A stretch of 36,344 nt of DNA from positions 1-36,344 of the IMG/VR virus record IMGVR_UViG_3300045950_000290. One strand, 5' to 3'. The notes beneath the pieces are model-generated. The model was not told the DNA's origin, ran no database searches, and saw nothing but the letters and a program-made list of their open reading frames with translations. The DNA is from a virus. The translations under genes and the position numbers were made by a program. Of the stretch, positions 5,830 to 12,709 are shown in pieces; position 1 is the first letter of the stretch; the number at the start of each line of letters is the position of its first letter.

Positions 5830-6884
5830 GCGGAAGCGTCATCGACATCAAGGACGTGGTCGACGGCCTGGCCGCGCGCATCGAGCCGCTGTGCCGCGAG
5901 CTGTTCCCGGCCGGGGTCAAGGAAGGGCACGAATTCCGCGTCGGTTCGCTGGCCGGCGAGAAGGGCCGGAGCATGGCCGTCAACCTCGGCGCCCGCGCGG
6001 GCGTGTGGAGCGATTTCGCCGCCGGCCGATCGGGCGACGCGCTCGACCTGGTGGCGGGCGCGTTGTTCGGCGGCGACAAGAAGAAGGCGTTTCAATGGGC
6101 CAAGCGGTGGCTCGGGCTGGAGGATTCTTCGATCGGGGCCTCGGCGGCGCGCCCCGACTTCGCCGAAATCGAGCGGCGCCGGAAGGTCGCCGAGGCGGCC
6201 AAGGCCCGCCAGGCGCGCGAGGACGAGAACAAGCGCGACCTGATCCGGCGCCTCTGGGATTCGTGCCGGCCGGAGATATCGGCGACGCCCGTCGACGATT
6301 ACCTGATGGGCCGCGGCATCGACCTCCGCGCGCTGGGAAGGCCACCGAGAGCGCTCCGGTTTCATCCGGCCTTGAAGGAGCCGGAGCAGGGGCGGCGGTT
6401 CCCGGCCATGGTCGCGGCGGTCGCCGGGCCGGACGGAACGCTGGCGGCCGTGCACCGGACGTTCTTGATGGGTCGGCCGGGGTCCGTGACCAAGGCGCCG
6501 ATGAACGATCCGAAAATGTCGCTCGGCCGGTTGGCCGGCGGATGCATTCCGATTTGGCGCGGGAATTCGGGCGAGCCGTTGCGCCGGGCCCACCCGGGCG
6601 AGGCCGTGGTGCTGACCGAGGGGATCGAGGACGCGCTGACGGTGGCGCTGGCGTGCCCGGGGCGGCGAGTGTTGTGCGCGGTCAGCCTCGCCAACATGGC
6701 GCGCGTCTGGCTGCCCGCCGCGATCAAGACGGTGGTGATCCACGCCCACAACGAGGACGGGCCGGAAGCGGAAGCGGCGCTGCTGAAGGCGGTCCGGTTC
6801 CACGCGGCGCAAGGGCGCGAGGTGCGGATCGCCCGCGCGCCCGGCGGCGCGAAGGATTTCAACGACGTGGTGAAAACCGCATGA
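5826..6884 (+). CDS. TOPRIM-domain primase-like protein
   Basis: 352 residues from ATG 5826, chosen over 5661 because the sequence between reads better in another frame. Residues 59-98 (GVWSDFAAGRSGDALDLV, then FQWAKRWLGL) are the N-terminal block of phage/plasmid primases of the CHC2-derived type lacking zinc cysteines. A charged linker at 110-145 precedes the central domain (150-225). The TOPRIM part is 260-352: AVVLTEGIEDALTVA holds the catalytic Glu (E265), and KDFNDVV is a typical ending. At 303-313 the usual D-x-D of VVIAxDxDxxG is replaced by VVIHAHNEDG, so metal binding may be weakened. It probably makes primers for the helicase-like neighbour. Confidence 0.75.
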   Translation: MSGSVIDIKDVVDGLAARIEPLCRELFPAGVKEGHEFRVGSLAGEKGRSMAVNLGARAGVWSDFAAGRSGDALDLVAGALFGGDKKKAFQWAKRWLGLEDSSIGASAARPDFAEIERRRKVAEAAKARQAREDENKRDLIRRLWDSCRPEISATPVDDYLMGRGIDLRALGRPPRALRFHPALKEPEQGRRFPAMVAAVAGPDGTLAAVHRTFLMGRPGSVTKAPMNDPKMSLGRLAGGCIPIWRGNSGEPLRRAHPGEAVVLTEGIEDALTVALACPGRRVLCAVSLANMARVWLPAAIKTVVIHAHNEDGPEAEAALLKAVRFHAAQGREVRIARAPGGAKDFNDVVKTA

Positions 6885-7060
6885 ACGCCCAAACTTGCGG
6901 GACCTGCCGATGGTTCGAACCCCGGCCGCGCCAGACCGCCGAGAACGATCTTGGCGAATGCCGGCGCCGCGCGCCGACATCCTCGAACGGCTGGCCTAAA
7001 ACGTGGCCCGCGGATTGGTGCGGCGATTGGCAGGGCGCGCCGACGGGGCGGATAAAATGA
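6881..7060 (+). CDS. Small zinc-ribbon-like Cys-rich phage protein (59 aa)
   Basis: ATG at 6881 (ATGA overlap); the stop also overlaps the next start. Cysteines are arranged as CGTCRWF, GECRR and WCGDW: C-x2-C near the N-terminus, one Cys in the middle, and one in a W-C-G-x-W block near the C-terminus. This small four-Cys pattern occurs repeatedly next to phage replication genes and probably binds zinc. It sits between primase-like and helicase-like genes, so a helper role in replication is inferred. No direct evidence. Confidence 0.6.
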   Translation: MNAQTCGTCRWFEPRPRQTAENDLGECRRRAPTSSNGWPKTWPADWCGDWQGAPTGRIK

Positions 7061-8958
7061 GCGAGGAAAAAAACAAAAGCGCGGCGGTGGTGAACCTGCA
7101 GATCGTCCGCCAGGCGGTGGACGGGGCGGTCGCGGTCAATGATGGGCGCGCGGCCGCGTCTTTAAGTGAGCCGCCGGCGCGGACAAGGGAAGCCCGCGGG
7201 CGCGATATCGAGGATCAATCGACCGCGCCGCCGCCGCCGGGGAAGAAGTCGCGGCTGCCGGACGGGTGCCCGGTGATCCCGCTCGGCCAGCTCGCCGACA
7301 CTTTTTTCTATCTCGACGCCGCGCACCAACTGGCGGCGCTCAAGGGCGAGAAGCACGGCAAACTGAACATCGCGACGTTGTTCGGCCGGATGAACTACCT
7401 GCTCGCGCAGCCGGGTTATTGGCCGCGGTTCGGCCGCGACGGCAAGGTCAACGGCTTCGCCGCCGACCACGCCGCCCACGACCTGATGGCCGCCGCGGCG
7501 GCCGAGGGGTTGTGGAAGCCGCAGGACAAGGTGCGCGGCCCCGGCGCCTGGGCGGGAACCAAGGGCGAGCTGATCCTCCATTGCGGGGACGTGATCTTCA
7601 TCCAGTCCTGCGGAGCGCGCGGGGATTCGCCCGCGCGCCTCGAATCCCACAAGCCGGGGATGATCGGCGGCAAGGTCTATCCCGCCGCCGAGGCCGGGCC
7701 CAGGCCGGCGCTCGAGCGCCAGCCGCCGGGCGAGGCCGGGCCGGGCGAGGCGCTGCTGCGATTCCTCCGCACCTGGCCGTGGAAGCGGCCCGAGGTGCAT
7801 CCCAACCTGATGCTCGGCTGGATCGTGGCGGCGCTCGCCGGCGGCGCGCTTAAATGGCGGCCGGTGGTCTGGATCACCGGCGGGCCAGGGACCGGCAAAT
7901 CGACGCTGCAGGAGGTTTTGCGCCACGTCCTCAACGACTGGCTGGTGAGCGTATCGGACGCGAGCGCGGCGGGGATCTGGCAGAAGCTCGGCTACGCCAC
8001 GTTGCCGGTCGCGCTCGACGAGATCGAGGCCGACGCCGACAACCGCCGCGCCGACGCGGTGATCAAGCTGGCGCGCCAGGCGGCGAGCGGCGGGCTGGTC
8101 TTGCGCGGCGGGCAGAACCACGAAGGGACCGAATTCGTGGCGCGGTCGTGTTTCCTGTTTTCCTCGATCGTGATTCCGCCGCTGGAACCGCAGGATTTGT
8201 CGCGGATGGCGATTTTGGAACTGATGGCCCTGCCGCAGGGATCGATCGTGCAAATGAAACGCGATTGGCTGCGCGGCCTCGGCCCGGCGTTGATTCGCCG
8301 CTTGGTCGACCAATGGGGGCGGATGGCGGAAACCATGGAAATATATCGCGCCGCGCTGGCCGAGGTCGGCCACAACGCGCGTGGATGCGACCAGTTCGGG
8401 ACGCTGCTGGCGTGCGCCGACCTGGCGCTCTACGACGCGGCGCCGGACGGCGAGCAGGCGCGCGCCACGGCGGCGCGGCTGGACGCCAAGCGCCTGGACG
8501 AATGGGCGGAGCAGGTTTCGGACGAATTCGCCATGCTCAACAAGCTGGTGACGTTCGCGATCGAGCCGCACCGGGGGGGATCGCGGCGATCGGTCGGCGC
8601 CTGGATCGAGCAGGCGGCGGGCTTGGGCGGCAACGCGGCGGCGGCCGAGGACGCGGAGACGTTGCTCCGCACCCATGGGCTTTCGGTTCACGGGGACGAG
8701 GGCGGCGCGACGTGGCTCGCCATGGCGAACGCGCACAGCGAACTCGAGAAGATTTTCGCGGGGACCAAATGGGCGGGCCGCGCGGGCAAGACCGGCGGCT
8801 GGCGGCAATCCGCGCGGAGGTTGCCGGGCGCGGTCGCCAGCCGGCAACCGATCTATTTCGGCGGGCCGAACCTGCGCGCCACGCTGATCCCGATCGAAAT
8901 CGTGTTACCCGGCCGGAAGGTGGAACCCCCGTCGGCGGCGGCCTTAAAAAAACCCTAG
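7057..8958 (+). CDS. P-loop replicative helicase-like ATPase
   Basis: 633 residues from ATG 7057 (ATGA overlap). The Walker A motif is GGPGTGKS at 275-282 and the Walker B-like motif VALDEIE at 318-324. RGGQNHEG and SCFLFSSIVIPPLEPQDLSR (about 352-388) look like the sensor-1/arginine region of SF3/D5-type phage helicases. Residues 70-190 form a separate N-terminal domain (NYLLAQPGYWPRFGRDG and HDLMAAAAAEGLW), and the C-terminal 170 residues are probably DNA-binding. With the TOPRIM protein it would form the phage primase-helicase pair. It is the last gene before the origin-like gap, as expected for an initiator or helicase acting in cis. Exact helicase superfamily not settled by eye. Confidence 0.78.
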   Translation: MSEEKNKSAAVVNLQIVRQAVDGAVAVNDGRAAASLSEPPARTREARGRDIEDQSTAPPPPGKKSRLPDGCPVIPLGQLADTFFYLDAAHQLAALKGEKHGKLNIATLFGRMNYLLAQPGYWPRFGRDGKVNGFAADHAAHDLMAAAAAEGLWKPQDKVRGPGAWAGTKGELILHCGDVIFIQSCGARGDSPARLESHKPGMIGGKVYPAAEAGPRPALERQPPGEAGPGEALLRFLRTWPWKRPEVHPNLMLGWIVAALAGGALKWRPVVWITGGPGTGKSTLQEVLRHVLNDWLVSVSDASAAGIWQKLGYATLPVALDEIEADADNRRADAVIKLARQAASGGLVLRGGQNHEGTEFVARSCFLFSSIVIPPLEPQDLSRMAILELMALPQGSIVQMKRDWLRGLGPALIRRLVDQWGRMAETMEIYRAALAEVGHNARGCDQFGTLLACADLALYDAAPDGEQARATAARLDAKRLDEWAEQVSDEFAMLNKLVTFAIEPHRGGSRRSVGAWIEQAAGLGGNAAAAEDAETLLRTHGLSVHGDEGGATWLAMANAHSELEKIFAGTKWAGRAGKTGGWRQSARRLPGAVASRQPIYFGGPNLRATLIPIEIVLPGRKVEPPSAAALKKP

Positions 8959-8964
8959 GGCGAC

Positions 8965-9242
8965 CGAAAAATCGTGCGCTGATCGTGCGAAAAATCGTGC
9001 GTCTAATATTCACGGATTTTCAAATTGTTATGAGTGAAATTAACCATTTCGCACGATTTTTCGACCTCCGAGCACTCTCATATATGCGTGCGCGCGTGCG
9101 CGCACGCGCGCGTATGGGCCCCGCCGGGACCGTGCGAACCGTGCGAACCCCGACCCTTTTTAATTATATATATTATTTTTCAAATACTTATATCTCGCAC
9201 GATTTCTCGCACGATAAGCGCACGGTCACGCACGATTTTAAG
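8965..9242. other. Iteron-type candidate replication origin
   Basis: This gene-free gap (8959-9277) is AT-rich in a very GC-rich genome and packed with ATCGTGCG units. Left, direct orientation: 8971-8978, 8982-8989, 8994-9001. Right, inverted: 9196-9203, 9208-9215, 9219-9226 (variant CGCACGGT), 9229-9236. Starts are 10-12 bp apart, one helical turn. A further inverted copy lies at 9050-9057. The longer unit CGAAAAATCGTGCG is exact at 8965-8978 and 8988-9001 and inverted at 9050-9063. A variant CGTGCGAAC is tandem at 9131-9148. An A/T tract (9158-9195) beside the right array could be the unwinding element. Position after the helicase gene supports an origin; a late-promoter control region is the alternative and may coexist. 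Confidence 0.65.
9079..9116. repeat. Z-DNA-prone alternating tract with 22-bp perfect palindrome
   Basis: From 9079 to 9116 pyrimidine and purine alternate without interruption for 38 bp. The inner 22 bp (9090-9111), GCGCGCGTGCGCGCACGCGCGC, form a perfect palindrome centred between 9100 and 9101. Such tracts readily adopt Z-DNA or cruciform structure under negative supercoiling. The palindrome lies almost exactly midway between the left and right iteron arrays (midpoint about 9103). It may help structure the candidate origin or act as a protein site. Confidence 0.7.
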
Positions 9243-9277
9243 CCAAGTATATGAATTAATTAAATAATAAGGTGAAA

Positions 9278-9817
9278 ATGACGAAAAAAAAATCAACCGG
9301 CGTGAAGTCGGCCTTGAGGATTGCCATGGATTCCACGCCGCCGCCGCCGCCAGCCGCGCGGCAGCTCCCGCTGCTCGCGCCACCGGAGCCGGTCGAGGCC
9401 GCCGGGCCGAAGGAACCGCCGCGCGGGCCTGGCCGCCCGCCGGGATCGATCAACAGGCGGACGAAGGATTTCGCCGATTATTTACTGAAAAGGTACGCGG
9501 ACCCGCGCGAGGTTCTAGCCGTGATGTATTCGCGCACGCCCGCGCAGTTCGCGGCCGAAATCGGGATCAAGAAGCCGTCGGCCGAACAACTCATTGAAAT
9601 TATTAGACTTCAAAAGAGCTGCGCCGAAGCCGTCGCGCCATACGTCGCCTCGAAAATGCCGGTCGCGGTCGAGGTTAGCAGCAAGGGAATCGTCCAGCTG
9701 GTGATCGAGCGGGCGGGCGAAAAGGCCCAGCCGATGGGCGCCGCCGCCGACCGGATTATCGACGTGACGCCGATCGCCGCCGGCGCCGAAGAAAAACAAG
9801 GAAAATCAGATGATTAA
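9278..9817 (+). CDS. Putative terminase small subunit
   Basis: 179 residues from ATG 9278, which follows AAGGTG at 9269-9274 at good spacing; the in-frame GTG at 9272 lies inside that Shine-Dalgarno sequence and is not preferred. The N-terminus is basic and proline-rich with a GPGRPPGSINRRT segment of AT-hook/HTH-linker type. Then come helices FADYLLKRYADPREVLAVMY and a long helix with IIRLQKSCAEAVAPYVASKMPVAVEV. This layout and its place just before the large terminase match small terminase subunits of T7-like prophages, which recognise phage DNA for packaging. Identification rests largely on context. Confidence 0.6.
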   Translation: MTKKKSTGVKSALRIAMDSTPPPPPAARQLPLLAPPEPVEAAGPKEPPRGPGRPPGSINRRTKDFADYLLKRYADPREVLAVMYSRTPAQFAAEIGIKKPSAEQLIEIIRLQKSCAEAVAPYVASKMPVAVEVSSKGIVQLVIERAGEKAQPMGAAADRIIDVTPIAAGAEEKQGKSDD

Positions 9818-10079
9818 CAGGAATGTCGCGCGCGGGGTTGGACGGATCGGGTTTGACAATTATCGAATAGACCAATGTTTCCGCGCCAATCAGCAGTTCG
9901 TGCCGCTGATAACCCATCAGCCGGTTCGACGTCGGCCGCACCCCACCCCCCATCTTTTGCCATCGATCCGATTTAGGGGGGGGTACCCCCCACGAACCCG
10001 CCTCCGTGTCCGCTCTCCGGGGGTCGGACAGGATGGAACCGCCGCGCCCTTTCAAAAATAAAGGGGGTCGGGGGGAACC
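9818..10079. other. 262-bp spacer before the large terminase, with palindromes
   Basis: No convincing gene is seen here. It contains a TTGACA hexamer (9853-9858) without a good -10 partner, a 14-bp perfect palindrome GGGGGGTACCCCCC (9978-9991), and a small hairpin CCCTTT-CAAAAAT-AAAGGG (10047-10065) just before the GGGGGG Shine-Dalgarno of the terminase. Homopolymeric G and C runs are far more frequent than in the surrounding DNA. It may hold a late promoter or cos/pac signals, or be a small inserted repeat element. None of these can be proved from one copy. Confidence 0.4.
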
Positions 10080-11633
10080 ATGAGCGACGGCATCATCCAT
10101 TGGCGCTCGCCGGGCCCGGTCGCCGAAGGGTTTCTGGACAGCCGCGCCTTCATCGTCGCGCTGATGGGCCCGGTCGGCTCGGCCAAGACCACGACCGCGC
10201 TCATGCGCCTGGTCGCGATCGCCAAGGAACAGGCGCCGAGTCCGAAAGACGGCATCCGCCGGTTCAAGGCGTGCGTGGTGTGCAAGACCTACCGCACGCT
10301 GTGGAAGAACCTGCTGCCGTCCTGGTGGCACATCATGTCGAAGGAAACGGGCACTTGGGCGGGGTCCGAGGGCGGCCCAGCGACCCACCGGATCGACTTT
10401 GGCGCCTCGCCCGACGCGGTCGAACTGGAATTCTGGATCGACTTCATCGCCATCGGCGACAACCGCGCCGAGGACGTGCTGCGCGGCTACGAACCCACCG
10501 TGTTCCTGCTGGAAGAAGCCGACCTGCTCGATTTCGACACGTTCCAATACTGCGTGTCGCGCGTCGGCCGCTATCCGAAGACCGACGACGGCGGACCCAC
10601 CTATCGCGGCGTGGCGCTGATCTTCAACGCGCCCGACACCGAAAACTACTGCTACCTGCTGTGCGTCGAGAAAAAAACCCCCGACGGCAAGCCGATCGAA
10701 ACCATCGCCATCACCGATCAAAAAACCGGCGCGAAGGAACCGCTGGCGGTCGAATTCTTCCGCCAGCCGGGCGGCCTTTCCGCCGGGGCGGAAAACCTCG
10801 CCAACCTCGACGGCGGGCGCGCCTACTACGAACGCATGTCCGCCGTGATGGAGGAATGGGCCGTGCGCCGCATGGTCCACAACCAGTTCGGCTATTCGCG
10901 CGACGGCAAGCCGGTTTTTCCCGAATACGACGACATTTTTCACGTCAGCCCGGTTCCGCTCGACCCCATCACCGGCCTGCCGCTGATCCTCGGCCTCGAC
11001 GCCGGCGGCTCGCCGGCGGCGGTGGTGAAGCAGCACCTGCCCAACGGCCAATGGCGCACGCTCCACGTGATGACCAGCGAACACGGAACCGGACCGGAAC
11101 GCTTCGCCGAAAATCTCAACCGCCTGCTCGCCGGCCGTTTTCCCGAATGGGCCGCCGCGCCCCGTCGGCCGTTCGCGCCCGGACGGTCCGAAGGCGCGGC
11201 GATCCTGGCCGCCGTCGATCCCTCGGCCTTTTTCGGCGGCGACAAGAAAAACCTCAACGACCGGGCGTGGGCGCAGAAGGTCGCGGCCGAGACCGGCCTC
11301 GCCCTTCGGCCCGCGCCGACCAACCTGCTGGTCCCGCGCCTGACCGCCGTGCGCCAGACCTTCATCCGGAACATCGACGGCCGCACGCCGGGCTACCTGA
11401 TGGATCCGCGCTGCGCCGTGCTGCGCAAGGCTTACGCGAGCGAATACCGCTACCTCCGCGTGCGCGCGCCGGGCGCCGCGCGTTTCCACGACGAACCGGA
11501 GAAGAACGACCATTCCCACCCGGCCGACGCCGACCAGTACGCCATGCTGACCTTCGGCGAATATCACGCCGCCATGGGCCGGCGCGAGGCGCGCCGCGGC
11601 GCGCCGCTGGCCGAAAGCGCGGAACTGGATTGA
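10080..11633 (+). CDS. terL: Terminase large subunit
   Basis: 517 residues, ATG 10080 after a G-rich Shine-Dalgarno. It is the motor and nuclease that packages phage DNA into proheads. The N-terminal ATPase has a Walker A variant GPVGSAKTT (30-38) and Walker B VFLLEEAD (141-148) with the catalytic Glu. The C-terminal RNase H-like nuclease has candidate metal-binding Asp in LGLDAGG (D307), AVDPSAF (D380) and HPADADQY (D483/D485). GYSRDGKPVFPEYDD before the nuclease domain is typical of podovirus and BPP-1-like large terminases. Length is normal and no break is seen. Confidence 0.93.
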   Translation: MSDGIIHWRSPGPVAEGFLDSRAFIVALMGPVGSAKTTTALMRLVAIAKEQAPSPKDGIRRFKACVVCKTYRTLWKNLLPSWWHIMSKETGTWAGSEGGPATHRIDFGASPDAVELEFWIDFIAIGDNRAEDVLRGYEPTVFLLEEADLLDFDTFQYCVSRVGRYPKTDDGGPTYRGVALIFNAPDTENYCYLLCVEKKTPDGKPIETIAITDQKTGAKEPLAVEFFRQPGGLSAGAENLANLDGGRAYYERMSAVMEEWAVRRMVHNQFGYSRDGKPVFPEYDDIFHVSPVPLDPITGLPLILGLDAGGSPAAVVKQHLPNGQWRTLHVMTSEHGTGPERFAENLNRLLAGRFPEWAAAPRRPFAPGRSEGAAILAAVDPSAFFGGDKKNLNDRAWAQKVAAETGLALRPAPTNLLVPRLTAVRQTFIRNIDGRTPGYLMDPRCAVLRKAYASEYRYLRVRAPGAARFHDEPEKNDHSHPADADQYAMLTFGEYHAAMGRREARRGAPLAESAELD

Positions 11634-11643
11634 AGGAAAAACG

Positions 11644-11847
11644 ATGTCCCGCCCGCGCAAAAAAACCAAGCTCACCCTCGCGCAGGTCGTCACGCTGCGG
11701 GGACGCGGCGTCGATTGGAAGCGGATCGAGAACATTTCCGGCATATCGCGCTGGACGTGGCAGCGATTGTTAAGAAATAAAAAAGATGGTGCAAAACCAG
11801 TTTTGCACCATCGCGCCGCTTGCGCGACCCCCCTCCCGCCGTTGTAG
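11644..11847 (+). CDS. Small helix-turn-helix protein (67 aa)
   Basis: ATG at 11644, ten bases after the terminase stop. Residues 11-45 (LAQVVTLRGRGVDWKRIEN, then ISGISRWTWQRLLRNKK) give a clear helix-turn-helix of the resolvase/Hin-like or small-terminase type, preceded by a basic N-terminus. The reading frame then passes through a perfect 28-bp hairpin (11785-11812), so the last 20 residues may not be part of the original domain. It might be a truncated regulator or an alternative terminase small subunit. Confidence 0.5.
   Translation: MSRPRKKTKLTLAQVVTLRGRGVDWKRIENISGISRWTWQRLLRNKKDGAKPVLHHRAACATPLPPL
11785..11812 (-). terminator. Perfect hairpin, terminator-like for the - strand
   Basis: GATGGTGCAAAAC-CA-GTTTTGCACCATC is a perfect inverted repeat with 13-bp arms. 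Read on the - strand the stem is followed by TTTTTTATTT, the classic rho-independent terminator form. On the + strand the A-run comes first and no T-run follows. No - strand gene is seen downstream, so it may block antisense transcription entering the terminase gene. Some bidirectional action is possible. Confidence 0.6.
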
Positions 11848-11879
11848 ACCGAATCCGTCGACGCTTCCCTGTTCCACTT

Positions 11880-11909
11880 CCGGCGGCGCGGACGCCGCCG
11901 GATTCTTTT
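11880..11909 (+). terminator. Likely rho-independent terminator after the terminase block
   Basis: CCGGCGGCG (11880-11888) pairs with CGCCGCCGG (11893-11901) around the loop CGGA, followed by ATTCTTTT. A 9-bp all-GC stem and a moderate T-tract fit a + strand intrinsic terminator. It stands between the terminase/HTH genes and the next head gene, so it would divide packaging from structural transcription, perhaps only partly. Confidence 0.55.
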
Positions 11910-11941
11910 CGAGGCCGCCCCACCATGAAGAAATCCGCGCC

Positions 11942-12151
11942 ATGAAAGCCTTAGCGCCCTCCACGCCGGCGCCGCCGCCGCCTCCGCCCCCGCCGCCGAG
12001 GATCGAGGACAACAGCGCGGCCGAGGAAGCGCGCCGCAAGGAGGAAGAAACGCAGCGCAAGCGCCGCGGCCGCCGCGCCATGGTGCTGACGTCCGGCGCC
12101 GGCGCCGCCGGCGACCCCAACGTCGCCACCAAGGTCTTGTTCGGGGAATAG
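11942..12151 (+). CDS. Hypothetical head-region protein with Pro-rich N-terminus
   Basis: 69 residues from ATG 11942. Residues 8-19 are almost entirely proline. A strongly charged helix follows (NSAAEEARRKEEETQRKRRG) and a C-terminal RRAMVLTS...VATKVLFG block. Small proteins with an EEARRKEEE...RRGRRATILT...KTLLG layout are common next to the portal gene in podovirus-like prophages, so a structural or assembly role is likely though unproven. Start chosen to exclude the upstream terminator region. Confidence 0.6.
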   Translation: MKALAPSTPAPPPPPPPPPRIEDNSAAEEARRKEEETQRKRRGRRAMVLTSGAGAAGDPNVATKVLFGE

Positions 12152-12154
12152 CCC

Positions 12155-12706
12155 ATGACCCATAAATTCCGGTTTGCCGCGCTCGCCGCGCTCGCGGCTT
12201 TCGCCGCGCCCGCCGTATTCGCCGCGTCCTCGCTCACCCAATCGCTCTCCAACCGCCTGGTCGCCATTTCGATCACGCCGACCATTTCCGGCGCGCCCGC
12301 GCACTCGGCGGGCGACTCGGTCGGCGGCAAGCTCGAACTGGCGAATGCGGTCGAGCGGGCGCGCGGCGCCGGCGTCATCCGCGACGTGACGCTCGCCGAT
12401 TCCACCAACGCGCAAGGCGCGATCGACGTGTTTTTCTTCGCCGCCGATCCCTCCGCATCGACGCTCACCGACAACGCCGCTGCGTCCTTCGCCGCCGCCG
12501 ACCTCGCCAACGCCATCGGCTTCGTCTCGATCACCAGCTATTCGTCCGGGGCGTCCCGCGCCTTGGGGCGCGGCGAGGCCAACCGCCCGCTCCATTTCGT
12601 CATCCCGTCGGGCACGTCGCTTTACGCGGCGATGGTGGCGCGCGGATCCATGACCCTTTCGCCCGCCGACGGCCTCACCCTTCGCGTCGTGATCGAGCGG
12701 AGCTGA
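12155..12706 (+). CDS. Phage structural-type protein with a Sec signal peptide
   Basis: 183 residues from ATG 12155, after GGGGAA. Residues 1-23 look like a Sec signal peptide: basic N-terminus MTHKFR, hydrophobic core AALAALAAFAAPA and a VFA cleavage box. The mature part resembles a phage beta-rich protein common beside portal and capsid genes, with GDSVGGKLELANAVERARG, VIRDVTLADSTN, FFFAADPSASTLTDNAA and a final SLYAAMVARGSMTLSPADGL strand block. Such relatives normally lack a signal peptide, so export to the periplasm would be unusual for a virion part. It may be a decoration or receptor-type domain re-used on the lysogen surface. Confidence 0.6.
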   Translation: MTHKFRFAALAALAAFAAPAVFAASSLTQSLSNRLVAISITPTISGAPAHSAGDSVGGKLELANAVERARGAGVIRDVTLADSTNAQGAIDVFFFAADPSASTLTDNAAASFAAADLANAIGFVSITSYSSGASRALGRGEANRPLHFVIPSGTSLYAAMVARGSMTLSPADGLTLRVVIERS

Positions 12707-12709
12707 CCC

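Noticed and set aside
5661-6884. Single 407-residue primase starting at 5661
   Set aside because: Residues from 5711 to 5825 are Arg/Gly-rich in this frame while the +1 frame reads naturally and ends in an ATGA overlap with ATG 5826.
9810-10061. Possible 83-residue gene between the two terminase genes
   Set aside because: Overlaps the small terminase end, has no Shine-Dalgarno, and encodes His/Pro/Arg-rich low-quality sequence through homopolymer runs.
9756-11744. Long open frame on the - strand across the terminase gene
   Set aside because: It mirrors the codon structure of the terminase and is rich in Arg/Gly/His as expected of a shadow in GC-rich DNA; no motif is present.
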